The notes below the pieces were generated by a model, which was given only the letters and a program-made list of their open reading frames with translations, did no database searches and was not told the DNA's origin. Position numbers and translations under genes: made by a program. DNA of 19,362 nucleotides, from positions 1 through 19,362 of the forward strand of contig JAUXEL010000013.1 of NCBI GenBank assembly GCA_030620575.1, read 5' to 3'. Shown here one piece after another: positions 8,472-15,864 of this stretch (the first letter of the stretch is position 1; the number at the start of each line of letters is the position of its first letter). The DNA is from Fidelibacterota bacterium (GTDB lineage: Bacteria > Fidelibacterota > Fidelibacteria > Fidelibacterales > Fidelibacteraceae).

Positions 8472-9729
8472 TTTTATGCTACTTGCCTCCGGTGTGGTGC
8501 TTCCCGCTCAACAGTTGATTGACGGTATTGCGGCCATTGTTGGAGAAAATATTATTTTATATTCCGAAGTTAATCAATTTGCTTTTGAAATATCACAGCA
8601 AAGCGGGGTCGATATTTATCAAAATCCCGACCTGTTCGTTTCTATTCAGCAAGATGCATTAAAAGAGCTGATAAATTCTAAAATTATCTTGCTTCAGGCG
8701 GAAGATGATTCCATTGAGGTAAGCGAACGCAACGTTGAGACTACATTAAATCAGCAAATTGAAAACTATGTTCAAATGGCCGGCTCAAAAGAAATGTTGG
8801 AAATGTATTTTGATACACCCATGAAAAAAATTCGTGAGCTTTTATATGAGCGGATAAAAAGTTCCATGGTCTCCCAACAATTACAAAGTGAAAAATTTTC
8901 CAAAATTAAAATCTCCCGTCCCGAAGTAGTAAAATATTATGAAACCAACAAGGATTCGCTTCCCGACCTTCCGGAGCGTATTGATGTCAACCATATATTG
9001 ATCACGGAAAAACCCTCTCCAGTCTCAAAACAGCAAACGTATGAACATTTAATGTCTATTCGGAATGACATTCTTGACGGTAAAATATCTTTTGAAGACG
9101 CGGCACGGGAATATTCTCAAGATCCCGGATCAGCCGAAGACGGTGGTGATTTGGGGTTTATGCCCAAAGGTACGTTTGTTCTTGAGTTTGAAAAGGCCGC
9201 GCACTCTCTTGAGCCTGGCGAATTATCCGAGCCCGTTGAAACGCAATTTGGCTATCACCTGATTCAATCTGTTGAAAAGCGTGGCGAACTTATTCATGTT
9301 CGGCATATTCTTACCACAATTCAAACCAGTGAAGATGATAATGAATATGTTATTAACCTGTTATCCACAATTCGTGATAGTATTATAGAGCGAGGTAATT
9401 TTGAGTCTTTTGCGCGAAAATACAGCGAAGATCCTGACGCTGAACTAAACGGCGGGTATTTGGGGGAGTTTGCTATTGAATCATTACAGATTCCAGAGTT
9501 TGGTGAAATTTCCGGAAACCTAAGCCCCGGGGATATCTCTATGCCCTTTGCAACACAGTATGGTTTTCATATTTTGCGTTTAAATAAACACTTAAACGCT
9601 GAAAAAATTACCCTTCAGACACATTATCCAATCCTGGAAAACATGGCGTTAAATGAAAAACAATCTTTGTTTTGGAACGCTTGGATGGATAAATTATATA
9701 GTAAATATTATGTGGAAATAAAGTTCTAA
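8443..9729 (+). CDS. surA: SurA-like periplasmic peptidyl-prolyl isomerase, two parvulin domains
   Basis: SurA escorts outer-membrane proteins across the periplasm. The 428-residue length equals typical SurA. An N-terminal secretory signal ends near VLPAQQ with no lipobox, so the protein should be soluble. The SurA N-terminal domain starts with DGIAAIVGENIILYSEV, the usual opening. Parvulin domain 1 lies at ~179-280 (VNHILI, EYSQDPGSAEDGGDLGF, FGYHLIQ) and domain 2 at ~283-385 (VRHILT, KYSEDPDAELNGGYLG, YGFHILRL). Both keep the His-Ile-Leu and final Phe-Gly/Tyr-Gly-x-His motifs. The start codon lies inside the preceding lipoprotein gene, with AAAGGAA upstream, so translation is probably coupled. 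A perfect DnaA-box 9-mer (TTATCCACA) lies at 9361-9369 within it. Confidence 0.92.
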   Translation: MSKFSKYLISFMLLASGVVLPAQQLIDGIAAIVGENIILYSEVNQFAFEISQQSGVDIYQNPDLFVSIQQDALKELINSKIILLQAEDDSIEVSERNVETTLNQQIENYVQMAGSKEMLEMYFDTPMKKIRELLYERIKSSMVSQQLQSEKFSKIKISRPEVVKYYETNKDSLPDLPERIDVNHILITEKPSPVSKQQTYEHLMSIRNDILDGKISFEDAAREYSQDPGSAEDGGDLGFMPKGTFVLEFEKAAHSLEPGELSEPVETQFGYHLIQSVEKRGELIHVRHILTTIQTSEDDNEYVINLLSTIRDSIIERGNFESFARKYSEDPDAELNGGYLGEFAIESLQIPEFGEISGNLSPGDISMPFATQYGFHILRLNKHLNAEKITLQTHYPILENMALNEKQSLFWNAWMDKLYSKYYVEIKF

Positions 9730-9963
9730 AATATGAATAATTTGGACGGTCCTTCGGCTTTTGCTGTCTCTTTGTGTTTACAAGCGCGCTTCTCCACAAT
9801 TATTATATACTTCTCCACATTATAAGAAGCGCATAAGTAATTAATTTTAAGGGTAATTGAAATAGTGTTCACTTAATTCACAGGATTAATAAAATTACTA
9901 TGTATTTAAAAGAAAAAGATATTAAATTAAATAACGTAAAAAAATAAGTGTCAGAGGTGCTCA
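9730..9963. promoter_or_regulatory. AT-rich surA-dnaN gap; dnaN promoter region and candidate DnaA-binding or origin element
   Basis: This is the longest non-coding stretch in the window (234 bases). It carries two DnaA-box-like 9-mers in its first third, then a segment at 9841-9950 that I counted at about 78% A+T, as expected of a DNA-unwinding element. GAGG just before position 9964 is the dnaN ribosome binding site. A gap upstream of dnaN with DnaA-type boxes is a common oriC or DnaA-regulatory location, but dnaA is not adjacent and the boxes are few and imperfect. I am confident it contains the dnaN promoter, less so that it is an origin. Confidence 0.4.
9790..9819 (+). repeat. Pair of DnaA-box-like direct repeats TTCTCCACA
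   Basis: TTCTCCACA occurs at 9790-9798 and again at 9811-9819, in the same direction and 21 bases apart, so both face the same side of the helix. Each differs from the DnaA consensus TTATCCACA at one position. An identical repeat in a short non-coding gap upstream of dnaN suggests protein binding, most simply by DnaA. Confidence 0.45.
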
Positions 9964-11076
9964 ATGAAATTTACTGTTTCAAAACAAGATTTTTTTCTCG
10001 TGTTACAGAAGGTATCCAATGTAACACCCATTCGCTCCACATTACCCATTCTTAGTAGTATTCTTTTTACCGTAAAAGACAACACGCTTAAAATGCGGTC
10101 CACAGATCTGGAAATCACCATGTCCGCAAGCTGTAATGTAATCACGGAAGAAGAGGGGGCTATTGCAATCCCCAGTAAAATAATTAAAGAAATCACGAAT
10201 GAACTTCCAGATACACAACTACACTTCCACATAGAAGATGAACAAGTTATCATAACAACAGAAGAAGGCGGAGAATATAAAATAATGGGACATCCGGCAA
10301 TGGAATTTCCCACAGAGCCCATTGTTGACGATAGCAAGGTAATTACACTTCAAGCTGAAAAATTTAGACGCATTGTTGAAAAAACAGGTTTTGCCGTTAG
10401 TCGCGACGAAATGAAGGTTGCCCTAAACGGCGTACTCTTTCAGTTTTTTGAAAACGAGTTAAGGGCCGTATCCACAGACGGACACCGTCTCGTTAAATAT
10501 ACCCTAAAAGAATTTCAGGGAGCGGAAGACATAAAGGACATTATTATTCCTCCAAAATTTTTAAATTTGAGCGTAAGCAGCTTAAAGAACGTAGATTTTG
10601 TAACTCTGCGCATTGGCAGCAACCATGTAATGTTAGAACTTCAGGACACAACCATATATTCCCGCATCATCGAAGAACGTTTTCCGGATTATGAAAGCGT
10701 GATCCCAGCCGAAAACAGCAAAAAAATCTTTGTTAAAATAGACCCTCTGCTTTCAGCTGTTAAGCGCGTTGGAATCTTTGCAAGCAAAAACACACGGCAA
10801 ATCTCACTGTCTTTTTCACACAATAGTGCACTAATTAAAGCAGAAGACATTGAAACAGCGTCAACGGCAAAAGAGAGCATTTCTTTAGAGTATAAAGATG
10901 AAGACTTCACAATAGGCTACAATTCCGATTATTTACGAGAGCTTATCCGGCACATAGATGGAGATACGGTAGAAATAAATTTAAAAAACGCCATGATGGC
11001 CGGATTGTTTTTTCCCACAGAACAATTACCGGATGAGGAAATCCTCTTTTTACTTATGCCGATCCGCTTAATGTAA
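9964..11076 (+). CDS. dnaN: DNA polymerase III beta subunit (sliding clamp)
   Basis: The protein forms the dimeric ring that tethers DNA polymerase III and many repair proteins to DNA. At 370 residues it matches the usual length (about 366-380). It opens with MKFTVSKQDF and TLPILSSI, and has STDLEITMS in domain 1, STDGHRLVKY in domain 2, FPDYESVIP at the domain 2/3 junction, and ends in LLMPIRLM, the conserved C-terminus that lines the partner-binding pocket. AGAGGTG stands 5 bases before the ATG. It is followed by a small lipoprotein gene and then recF, keeping the common dnaN-recF association with one gene inserted. dnaA is not beside it. Confidence 0.97.
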   Translation: MKFTVSKQDFFLVLQKVSNVTPIRSTLPILSSILFTVKDNTLKMRSTDLEITMSASCNVITEEEGAIAIPSKIIKEITNELPDTQLHFHIEDEQVIITTEEGGEYKIMGHPAMEFPTEPIVDDSKVITLQAEKFRRIVEKTGFAVSRDEMKVALNGVLFQFFENELRAVSTDGHRLVKYTLKEFQGAEDIKDIIIPPKFLNLSVSSLKNVDFVTLRIGSNHVMLELQDTTIYSRIIEERFPDYESVIPAENSKKIFVKIDPLLSAVKRVGIFASKNTRQISLSFSHNSALIKAEDIETASTAKESISLEYKDEDFTIGYNSDYLRELIRHIDGDTVEINLKNAMMAGLFFPTEQLPDEEILFLLMPIRLM

Positions 11077-11104
11077 CAACAGCAAATAAACATTAAGAAA
11101 TTGT

Positions 11105-11785
11105 GTGAAAAAAGCTCTCATACTTCTGTTAATAATACCACTTTTCTTTTCCTGTACATCTTTTATTTATTATCCAAACGGCGCGAATGCGCCCCTTTTT
11201 AAAGAAAAAGGCGAAACACAACTCGCCTTGGGAGTTAAAGATCTTGGTGGCGATATTCGATCTGCATATGCGCTGAACAATTGGTTTGCCGTGCAGGTAA
11301 ATGCAAATCTTTTGGACGTAACGGGCACCGAGTTTGGCATTGCACACAATAGCGGGCAATATTATTGCGAAGGCGCAATTGGATTTTACAAGCCCCTTTC
11401 CGAGCGATTTGTTTTTGAGGGATATCTCGGCAGTGGACTGGGAACCGCCTTTTCAAGAAAAACAGAAACAGATTATTTGCGCACAACAAATTATCACAAA
11501 GTTTACGCTCAACTTGACATTGGTTTCCGCTCGAAATATTTTAATATTGGATTGGCGGTTCGCGAAGCTTTTGTAAACGCCTACCGCACAAAAGTGAACG
11601 GATCGATTACCGGCGATCAATATATTGATACTTTTTTTGAACCTATTTTGTTTTTAGCGCTGGGGCCGGAAAAATTCAAGATCAATGCCCAGGCGGGTTT
11701 TTCGGATTCACAATTTTCGGCAATAAACAATTACGCGCCATTTATTTTTGCACTGGGACTTGAAACACGGTTTTCATTAAAATAA
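11105..11785 (+). CDS. Small outer-membrane-type beta-rich lipoprotein, unknown function
   Basis: The 226-residue protein starts at a GTG and has a lipoprotein signal ending in PLFFSC. After SFIYYPNGANAPLFKEKGE the chain consists of short alternating polar/hydrophobic segments separated by turns, as in a small outer-membrane beta-barrel or beta-sandwich, and it ends in an aromatic-containing strand (LETRFSLK). The YxPN...APLFxEKGE opening resembles unannotated surface proteins I associate with Bacteroidetes and relatives; this is recollection, not a search. The role is unknown. It sits 28 bases after dnaN and 116 before recF. Whether the protein is an anchored globular lipoprotein or a true barrel cannot be decided from sequence alone. 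Confidence 0.75.
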   Translation: MKKALILLLIIPLFFSCTSFIYYPNGANAPLFKEKGETQLALGVKDLGGDIRSAYALNNWFAVQVNANLLDVTGTEFGIAHNSGQYYCEGAIGFYKPLSERFVFEGYLGSGLGTAFSRKTETDYLRTTNYHKVYAQLDIGFRSKYFNIGLAVREAFVNAYRTKVNGSITGDQYIDTFFEPILFLALGPEKFKINAQAGFSDSQFSAINNYAPFIFALGLETRFSLK

Positions 11786-11901
11786 TCGAAATAAAAAATA
11801 TTGTTAAAATATCGGGTGTAAAAAAGCCGCAAAGTGGATATATTAAAAAAACATTTATTTGGCGCGAAACACATAAAAATTATTAAAAACAATAAGCGAC
11901 A

Positions 11902-12999
11902 ATGATTAAAAAGCTAACGGTAAAACAATTTAGAATTTTTAACGAAAAATCCATTCAATTATTTCCCGGAATCAATATTCTTCTTGGAAAGAACGGCGTT
12001 GGAAAAACGTCCCTTCTGGAAGCAATCTATTATATGAATTTTACAAAATCATTCAAAGCGCCCACCGATGTGGATATGATCCAAATTGGCAGGGATTATT
12101 TCCAAATCCAAACAGAATGGAATCAAGCTAAATATGTTCACGCGCAAGGAAATTTTCTCAAACAGAAAGGAAAACGGTTTATTTTTGACGAAGAAACGAT
12201 GACGCGCATGTCAGATGTTATTGGCTCATTTCCCATGGTATTTCTGTCACCGGAAGATTTTCGCGTAACATCGGGTCCCGGCGTGGAGCGTCGCATTTAT
12301 TTTGACCGCTTTATTTCTCAAATTTCCAGGCAATATTTACAAAATATGATAAACTATCGAAAACTCTTGAAAAACCGCAACGCATATTTAAAACACCTTG
12401 CCGAATTAAAACAGTACCATTATACCGGGCAGCTTGAAGTGTACGACCGGCAGCTTTCGCCGATTATGTTCCGCATCGTCTCTGCGCGGCGGGAACTAAT
12501 CGATTTATTTAACACCCACTTGGAAAAAATATATGCTTCCATTTTTTCCGGGGATATCACAGCGCGGATCAACTATAAACCCTCGCTAACCGCAGAAATA
12601 GAAACGGATTTTCAAATCACCCATATCGAACAAACACAAAAAAACATAGATAAAGAAATTATATTGCGCAGAACCCTATGGGGCCCCAATTATGATAAAT
12701 ATACTTTTTATCGCAACGATATTCCACTGATCCATTATGCTTCTCAAGGGGAGCACAAAATGTGGATGGTTCTTCTGAAACTCGCCGAAGGCGATATTAT
12801 TAGGTCAATACAAGGGGAAGAACCCATATATTTGTTTGATGATCTTTTTGCCGAATTGGACATAAACAACAGCCGGCATATTATTAAAAAAGTAATGAGA
12901 AAAAAACAAACACTTATAACCACCACCGATCTTAACGATTTACGCCGACACGGTATTGATACAAAAAAAGAGAATATTCACATTATCGAAATTTTCTAA
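11902..12999 (+). CDS. recF: DNA replication and repair protein RecF
   Basis: RecF is an SMC/ABC-like ATPase that helps load RecA at single-strand gaps. It is 365 residues, the normal family length. Walker A is LLGKNGVGKTSL at residues ~28-39. RecF-specific motifs follow: FLSPEDFRV and GVERRIYFDRFISQ. The ABC signature region is SQGEHKM, and Walker B is PIYLFDDLFAELD near residue 310, followed by a D-loop-like region and TTTDLND. The start ATG has only a weak ribosome binding site. The 116 bases upstream are very AT-rich and contain no gene I can see. Its closeness to dnaN fits the classical replication-gene cluster. Confidence 0.96.
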   Translation: MIKKLTVKQFRIFNEKSIQLFPGINILLGKNGVGKTSLLEAIYYMNFTKSFKAPTDVDMIQIGRDYFQIQTEWNQAKYVHAQGNFLKQKGKRFIFDEETMTRMSDVIGSFPMVFLSPEDFRVTSGPGVERRIYFDRFISQISRQYLQNMINYRKLLKNRNAYLKHLAELKQYHYTGQLEVYDRQLSPIMFRIVSARRELIDLFNTHLEKIYASIFSGDITARINYKPSLTAEIETDFQITHIEQTQKNIDKEIILRRTLWGPNYDKYTFYRNDIPLIHYASQGEHKMWMVLLKLAEGDIIRSIQGEEPIYLFDDLFAELDINNSRHIIKKVMRKKQTLITTTDLNDLRRHGIDTKKENIHIIEIF

Positions 13000-13071
13000 A
13001 CACAAAAATATCATATAAAATTATTTATTAATGCGCTTTTATTTTCTATATTTCACCTCTGGATAAATTGT

Positions 13072-13899
13072 ATGGAAAAATCACACAAACAAAGATTGTT
13101 AATTGGATTTCTTGGCACACCGATCATTCTGCTCGCGGCATGGTTAGGAGGTGTGTGGTTTTTAATTATTATCAGCATAATTGCGGCATTTTCAGTGTAT
13201 GAGCTTTTAGAAATGATATCTTACCCCCCTCGGGTACTCATGATTCTTGCTCTGGTTATGACGCCCGCATGCTTGCTTGCAATGTATTTTTGGCGACTCG
13301 ATATTGTTCTTATAATTTTATTGTTTACCGCAATTTTTACAAACATGAGTCTTTTGTTTTACAAAAGAGCCAGACACATCGAAATGTCATTTGTGGGTCT
13401 TGGATCTATTATTTACCCGGGACTTTGTTTGGGGACGATGATACTGCTTCGCAACATTAATGTGGCAGGCCAGGAAGCCGATATTTTTTCCAGAAATATC
13501 GTTATTGCTCTTATTGTCGGCGTGTATTCGACAGATATTGCGGCATTTTATATTGGCAAGAAATTTGGCAAACACCCCCTGTTTCTATCCGTAAGCCCGA
13601 AAAAAACCATTGAGGGAGCTATTGGCGGCATGGTTTTTTGCGCCCTTTCTATGTTCCTTCTATGGTGGATTGATTTTGTACCGCTTTTTCACGTATTTGA
13701 TTACTTGGCGATAGCCATCTTTGCGGGGGTTTTGGGACAGATGGGCGACTTGGTAGAATCCAAAATTAAACGTGAAATCGGCGTAAAAGATTCTTCAAAA
13801 TTTTTATTGGCACACGGTGGTTTTTTAGACCGCTTTGACTCTCTCGCCGTTGTTGCGCCCCTGTACTGGATGTATGTTTATATAAAATTTTTCATTTAA
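13072..13899 (+). CDS. cdsA: Phosphatidate cytidylyltransferase (CDP-diglyceride synthase)
   Basis: This integral inner-membrane enzyme makes CDP-diacylglycerol from phosphatidate and CTP, the branch point of phospholipid synthesis. The 275-residue length is typical. Several transmembrane segments are visible, e.g. LLIGFLGTPIILLAAWLGG at the N-terminus and repeated hydrophobic stretches through residue ~230. The C-terminal signature is intact: SKIKREIGVKD followed by LLAHGGFLDRFD, with DIAAFYIGKKFGKH and SPKKTIEGAIGG before it, all typical of CdsA. It lies 72 bases after recF with no clear ribosome binding site. In many bacteria cdsA sits with uppS, dxr and frr; here it is away from these. 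Confidence 0.95.
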   Translation: MEKSHKQRLLIGFLGTPIILLAAWLGGVWFLIIISIIAAFSVYELLEMISYPPRVLMILALVMTPACLLAMYFWRLDIVLIILLFTAIFTNMSLLFYKRARHIEMSFVGLGSIIYPGLCLGTMILLRNINVAGQEADIFSRNIVIALIVGVYSTDIAAFYIGKKFGKHPLFLSVSPKKTIEGAIGGMVFCALSMFLLWWIDFVPLFHVFDYLAIAIFAGVLGQMGDLVESKIKREIGVKDSSKFLLAHGGFLDRFDSLAVVAPLYWMYVYIKFFI

Positions 13900-14002
13900 G
13901 GTGGTTTTTTTCATAAAAAAGCATAAATTTAATGCTGGGCTTGAAAAAACAAATAAAATATAAAAACAATTATCAAGCGATAAAGAAAAAAATGAGGACC
14001 CT

Positions 14003-15820
14003 ATGAAACTGGAAGCGATTAAATCAATTCTTGCAACGGACTGCGGCAGCACCACAACCAAAGCCATCCTGATTGAAAAACAGGGCGACGAATACAGGCT
14101 TGTTGTTCGCGGAGAAGCGCCAACAACGGTTGAGGCTCCTTTTGAGGATGTTACAAAAGGCGTTTTGAATGCCGCAAAGGAAGTGGAAGAACTTCGTGGT
14201 CGACAAATCTTAGAGGGCGATAAGATCGTCACACCACAAAAGGGAGACAAAGGCGTTGATATATATATATCGACAAGTTCTGCCGGTGGCGGTTTACAAA
14301 TGGTTGTTTCGGGAATTGTAAAGGCAATGAGTGCAGAATCCGCAGAACGGGCAGCCCTTGGAGCCGGAGCGATTGTAATGGATGTTCTTGCCTCCAACGA
14401 TGGTCGCCTTCCGCATGAAAAAATCAAACGAATCCGGCACCTTCGTCCGGACATGATTTTATTATCGGGGGGAACGGATTCCGGGAATATAAAAAGTGTT
14501 GTAGAAATGTCGGAGCTTTTAAAAGCCTCTAACCCCAAGCCCCGCTTGGGCATTAATTATAAAATCCCGATTATTTATGCGGGGAATAAAAAAGCATCCG
14601 AACAAATTAAAAAAAATCTCGGAAAAGTTTCCGATCTAAGCGTTGTTCCAAATCTCCGCCCAATATTGGAGCGGGAAAACCTTGGTCCTGCCCGCGACAA
14701 GATCCACGATCTTTTTATGGAACATGTTATGGCGCAAGCGCCCGGATATAAAAAATTAATGGATATGACCGATGCACCAATTATGCCAACCCCCGGCGCC
14801 GTTGGTGAAATTATGCAAGTTATTGCAAAGAAAGAGAAAATCACCGTACTGGGTGTTGACATAGGCGGAGCGACCACGGATGTATTTTCGGTTTTTAAAG
14901 ATCTCGAAAAGGACACGCCGATATTTAACAGAACCGTCAGCGCCAATCTTGGAATGAGCTATTCAATTTCCAACGTGTTAGCATCGGCCAGCCTTCCTAA
15001 TATTTTACGCTGGATACCGTTTGAAATTGATGAAATTGATTTGCGGAATCGCATTGGAAATAAAATGATTCGCCCAACCACCATCCCGCAGTCGCTGGAA
15101 GAATTAAAAATCGAACAAGCCATCGCGCGGGAAGCGCTTCGCCTGTCCTTTATTCAACATAAAGAATTTGCCGTTGGCTTAAAAGGCGTACAAAAAGAGC
15201 GTACCATTTCCGATACATTTGACCAATCAACATCCGGTGAAACCCTGGTTAACATGATGGACCTTGATATTTTGGTCGGGTCCGGTGGCGTACTTTCACA
15301 CGCACCGCGCCGGCACCAGGCCGCCAGAATGGTAATTGACTCCTTTCTACCGGAAGGAATTACCCAAATCGCGGTAGATTCTATTTTTATGATGCCGCAA
15401 TTGGGGGTATTGGCAGATGTACACGAAAAAGCAGCAACAGAAGTATTCAACAAAGACTGCTTGCTGCGCTTGGGTACTTGTGTTGCTCCCGCCGGACAGG
15501 TCAGGCCGGGAAAAGAATATATGCATATCCGCTTTACTTTACCGGACGGAACAGCAGTTGACAAATCATACACTCTTGGTGAAATGGAGCTATTTGAAGC
15601 TCCGTACGAAGAAATCATGGCAGAAATTATCCCCGCACGAGGCGTAAATGTCGGTGCCGGTCCCGGACAGACAGTAAAAACAGTCATTTACGGCGGTTTA
15701 GTCGGAATTATTATCGACGCCCGGGGACGCCGCCCCTTTGTCCTTCCGGAAAATCCGGAAGAACGCGTAAAAAAACTCCAGGAATGGAGTACGGCAATTA
15801 AAGAATTTGAGGATAAATAA
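14003..15820 (+). CDS. GlmL/MutL-family ASKHA ATPase (glutamate mutase chaperone-like)
   Basis: The 605-residue protein belongs to the MutL/GlmL family, named for a gene found with B12-dependent glutamate mutase and presumed to reactivate that enzyme; it is unrelated to the mismatch-repair MutL. The ASKHA nucleotide-binding elements are visible: phosphate-1 loop ATDCGSTTTKA (residues ~10-20), a second glycine/threonine loop LGVDIGGATTDVFSV near 285-300, and LVGSGGVLSHAP near 425, which fits the adenosine motif. YISTSSAGGGLQ and LLSGGTDSGN are further family-like segments. GAGG precedes the ATG. No glutamate mutase (glmE/glmS) gene or cobalamin-binding DxHxxG motif was seen in the window, so its client is unclear. 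The next gene follows after 44 bases and is probably its partner. Confidence 0.85.
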   Translation: MKLEAIKSILATDCGSTTTKAILIEKQGDEYRLVVRGEAPTTVEAPFEDVTKGVLNAAKEVEELRGRQILEGDKIVTPQKGDKGVDIYISTSSAGGGLQMVVSGIVKAMSAESAERAALGAGAIVMDVLASNDGRLPHEKIKRIRHLRPDMILLSGGTDSGNIKSVVEMSELLKASNPKPRLGINYKIPIIYAGNKKASEQIKKNLGKVSDLSVVPNLRPILERENLGPARDKIHDLFMEHVMAQAPGYKKLMDMTDAPIMPTPGAVGEIMQVIAKKEKITVLGVDIGGATTDVFSVFKDLEKDTPIFNRTVSANLGMSYSISNVLASASLPNILRWIPFEIDEIDLRNRIGNKMIRPTTIPQSLEELKIEQAIAREALRLSFIQHKEFAVGLKGVQKERTISDTFDQSTSGETLVNMMDLDILVGSGGVLSHAPRRHQAARMVIDSFLPEGITQIAVDSIFMMPQLGVLADVHEKAATEVFNKDCLLRLGTCVAPAGQVRPGKEYMHIRFTLPDGTAVDKSYTLGEMELFEAPYEEIMAEIIPARGVNVGAGPGQTVKTVIYGGLVGIIIDARGRRPFVLPENPEERVKKLQEWSTAIKEFEDK

Positions 15821-15839
15821 TTGAAGTCAAACCTTCAAT
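15820..15839 (+). other. Small intercistronic hairpin after the GlmL-like gene
   Basis: ATTGAAG and CTTCAAT form a 7-bp stem with a 6-base loop, beginning at the last base of the stop codon. The stem is AT-rich and the following bases are not a T-run, so this is at most a weak processing or attenuation element rather than a full intrinsic terminator. Confidence 0.25.
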
Positions 15840-15864
15840 ATTTATAATAAAAAAAGGAGAACGC

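Noticed and set aside
13047..13054. TATATTTC before cdsA as a Bacteroidetes-type -7 element
   Set aside because: No TTTG at the required distance upstream.
13825..14553. Leftward 242-codon open frame opposite the end of cdsA and start of the GlmL-like gene
   Set aside because: It overlaps two well-supported genes, has a Ser/Arg/Pro-rich composition typical of an antisense shadow and no recognisable motif.
15154..15687. Leftward 177-codon open frame inside the GlmL-like gene
   Set aside because: Antisense to a confident coding region, with no domain features.
14003..15820. Reading the gene as DNA mismatch-repair MutL
   Set aside because: The ASKHA loops (DCGSTTTKA, DIGGATTD) are those of the GlmL-type family; GHKL ATPase motifs of repair MutL are absent.
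15820..15839. Intrinsic terminator between the GlmL-like and KOW-like genes
   Set aside because: The stem is short and AT-rich and no T-run follows; kept only as a low-confidence hairpin.
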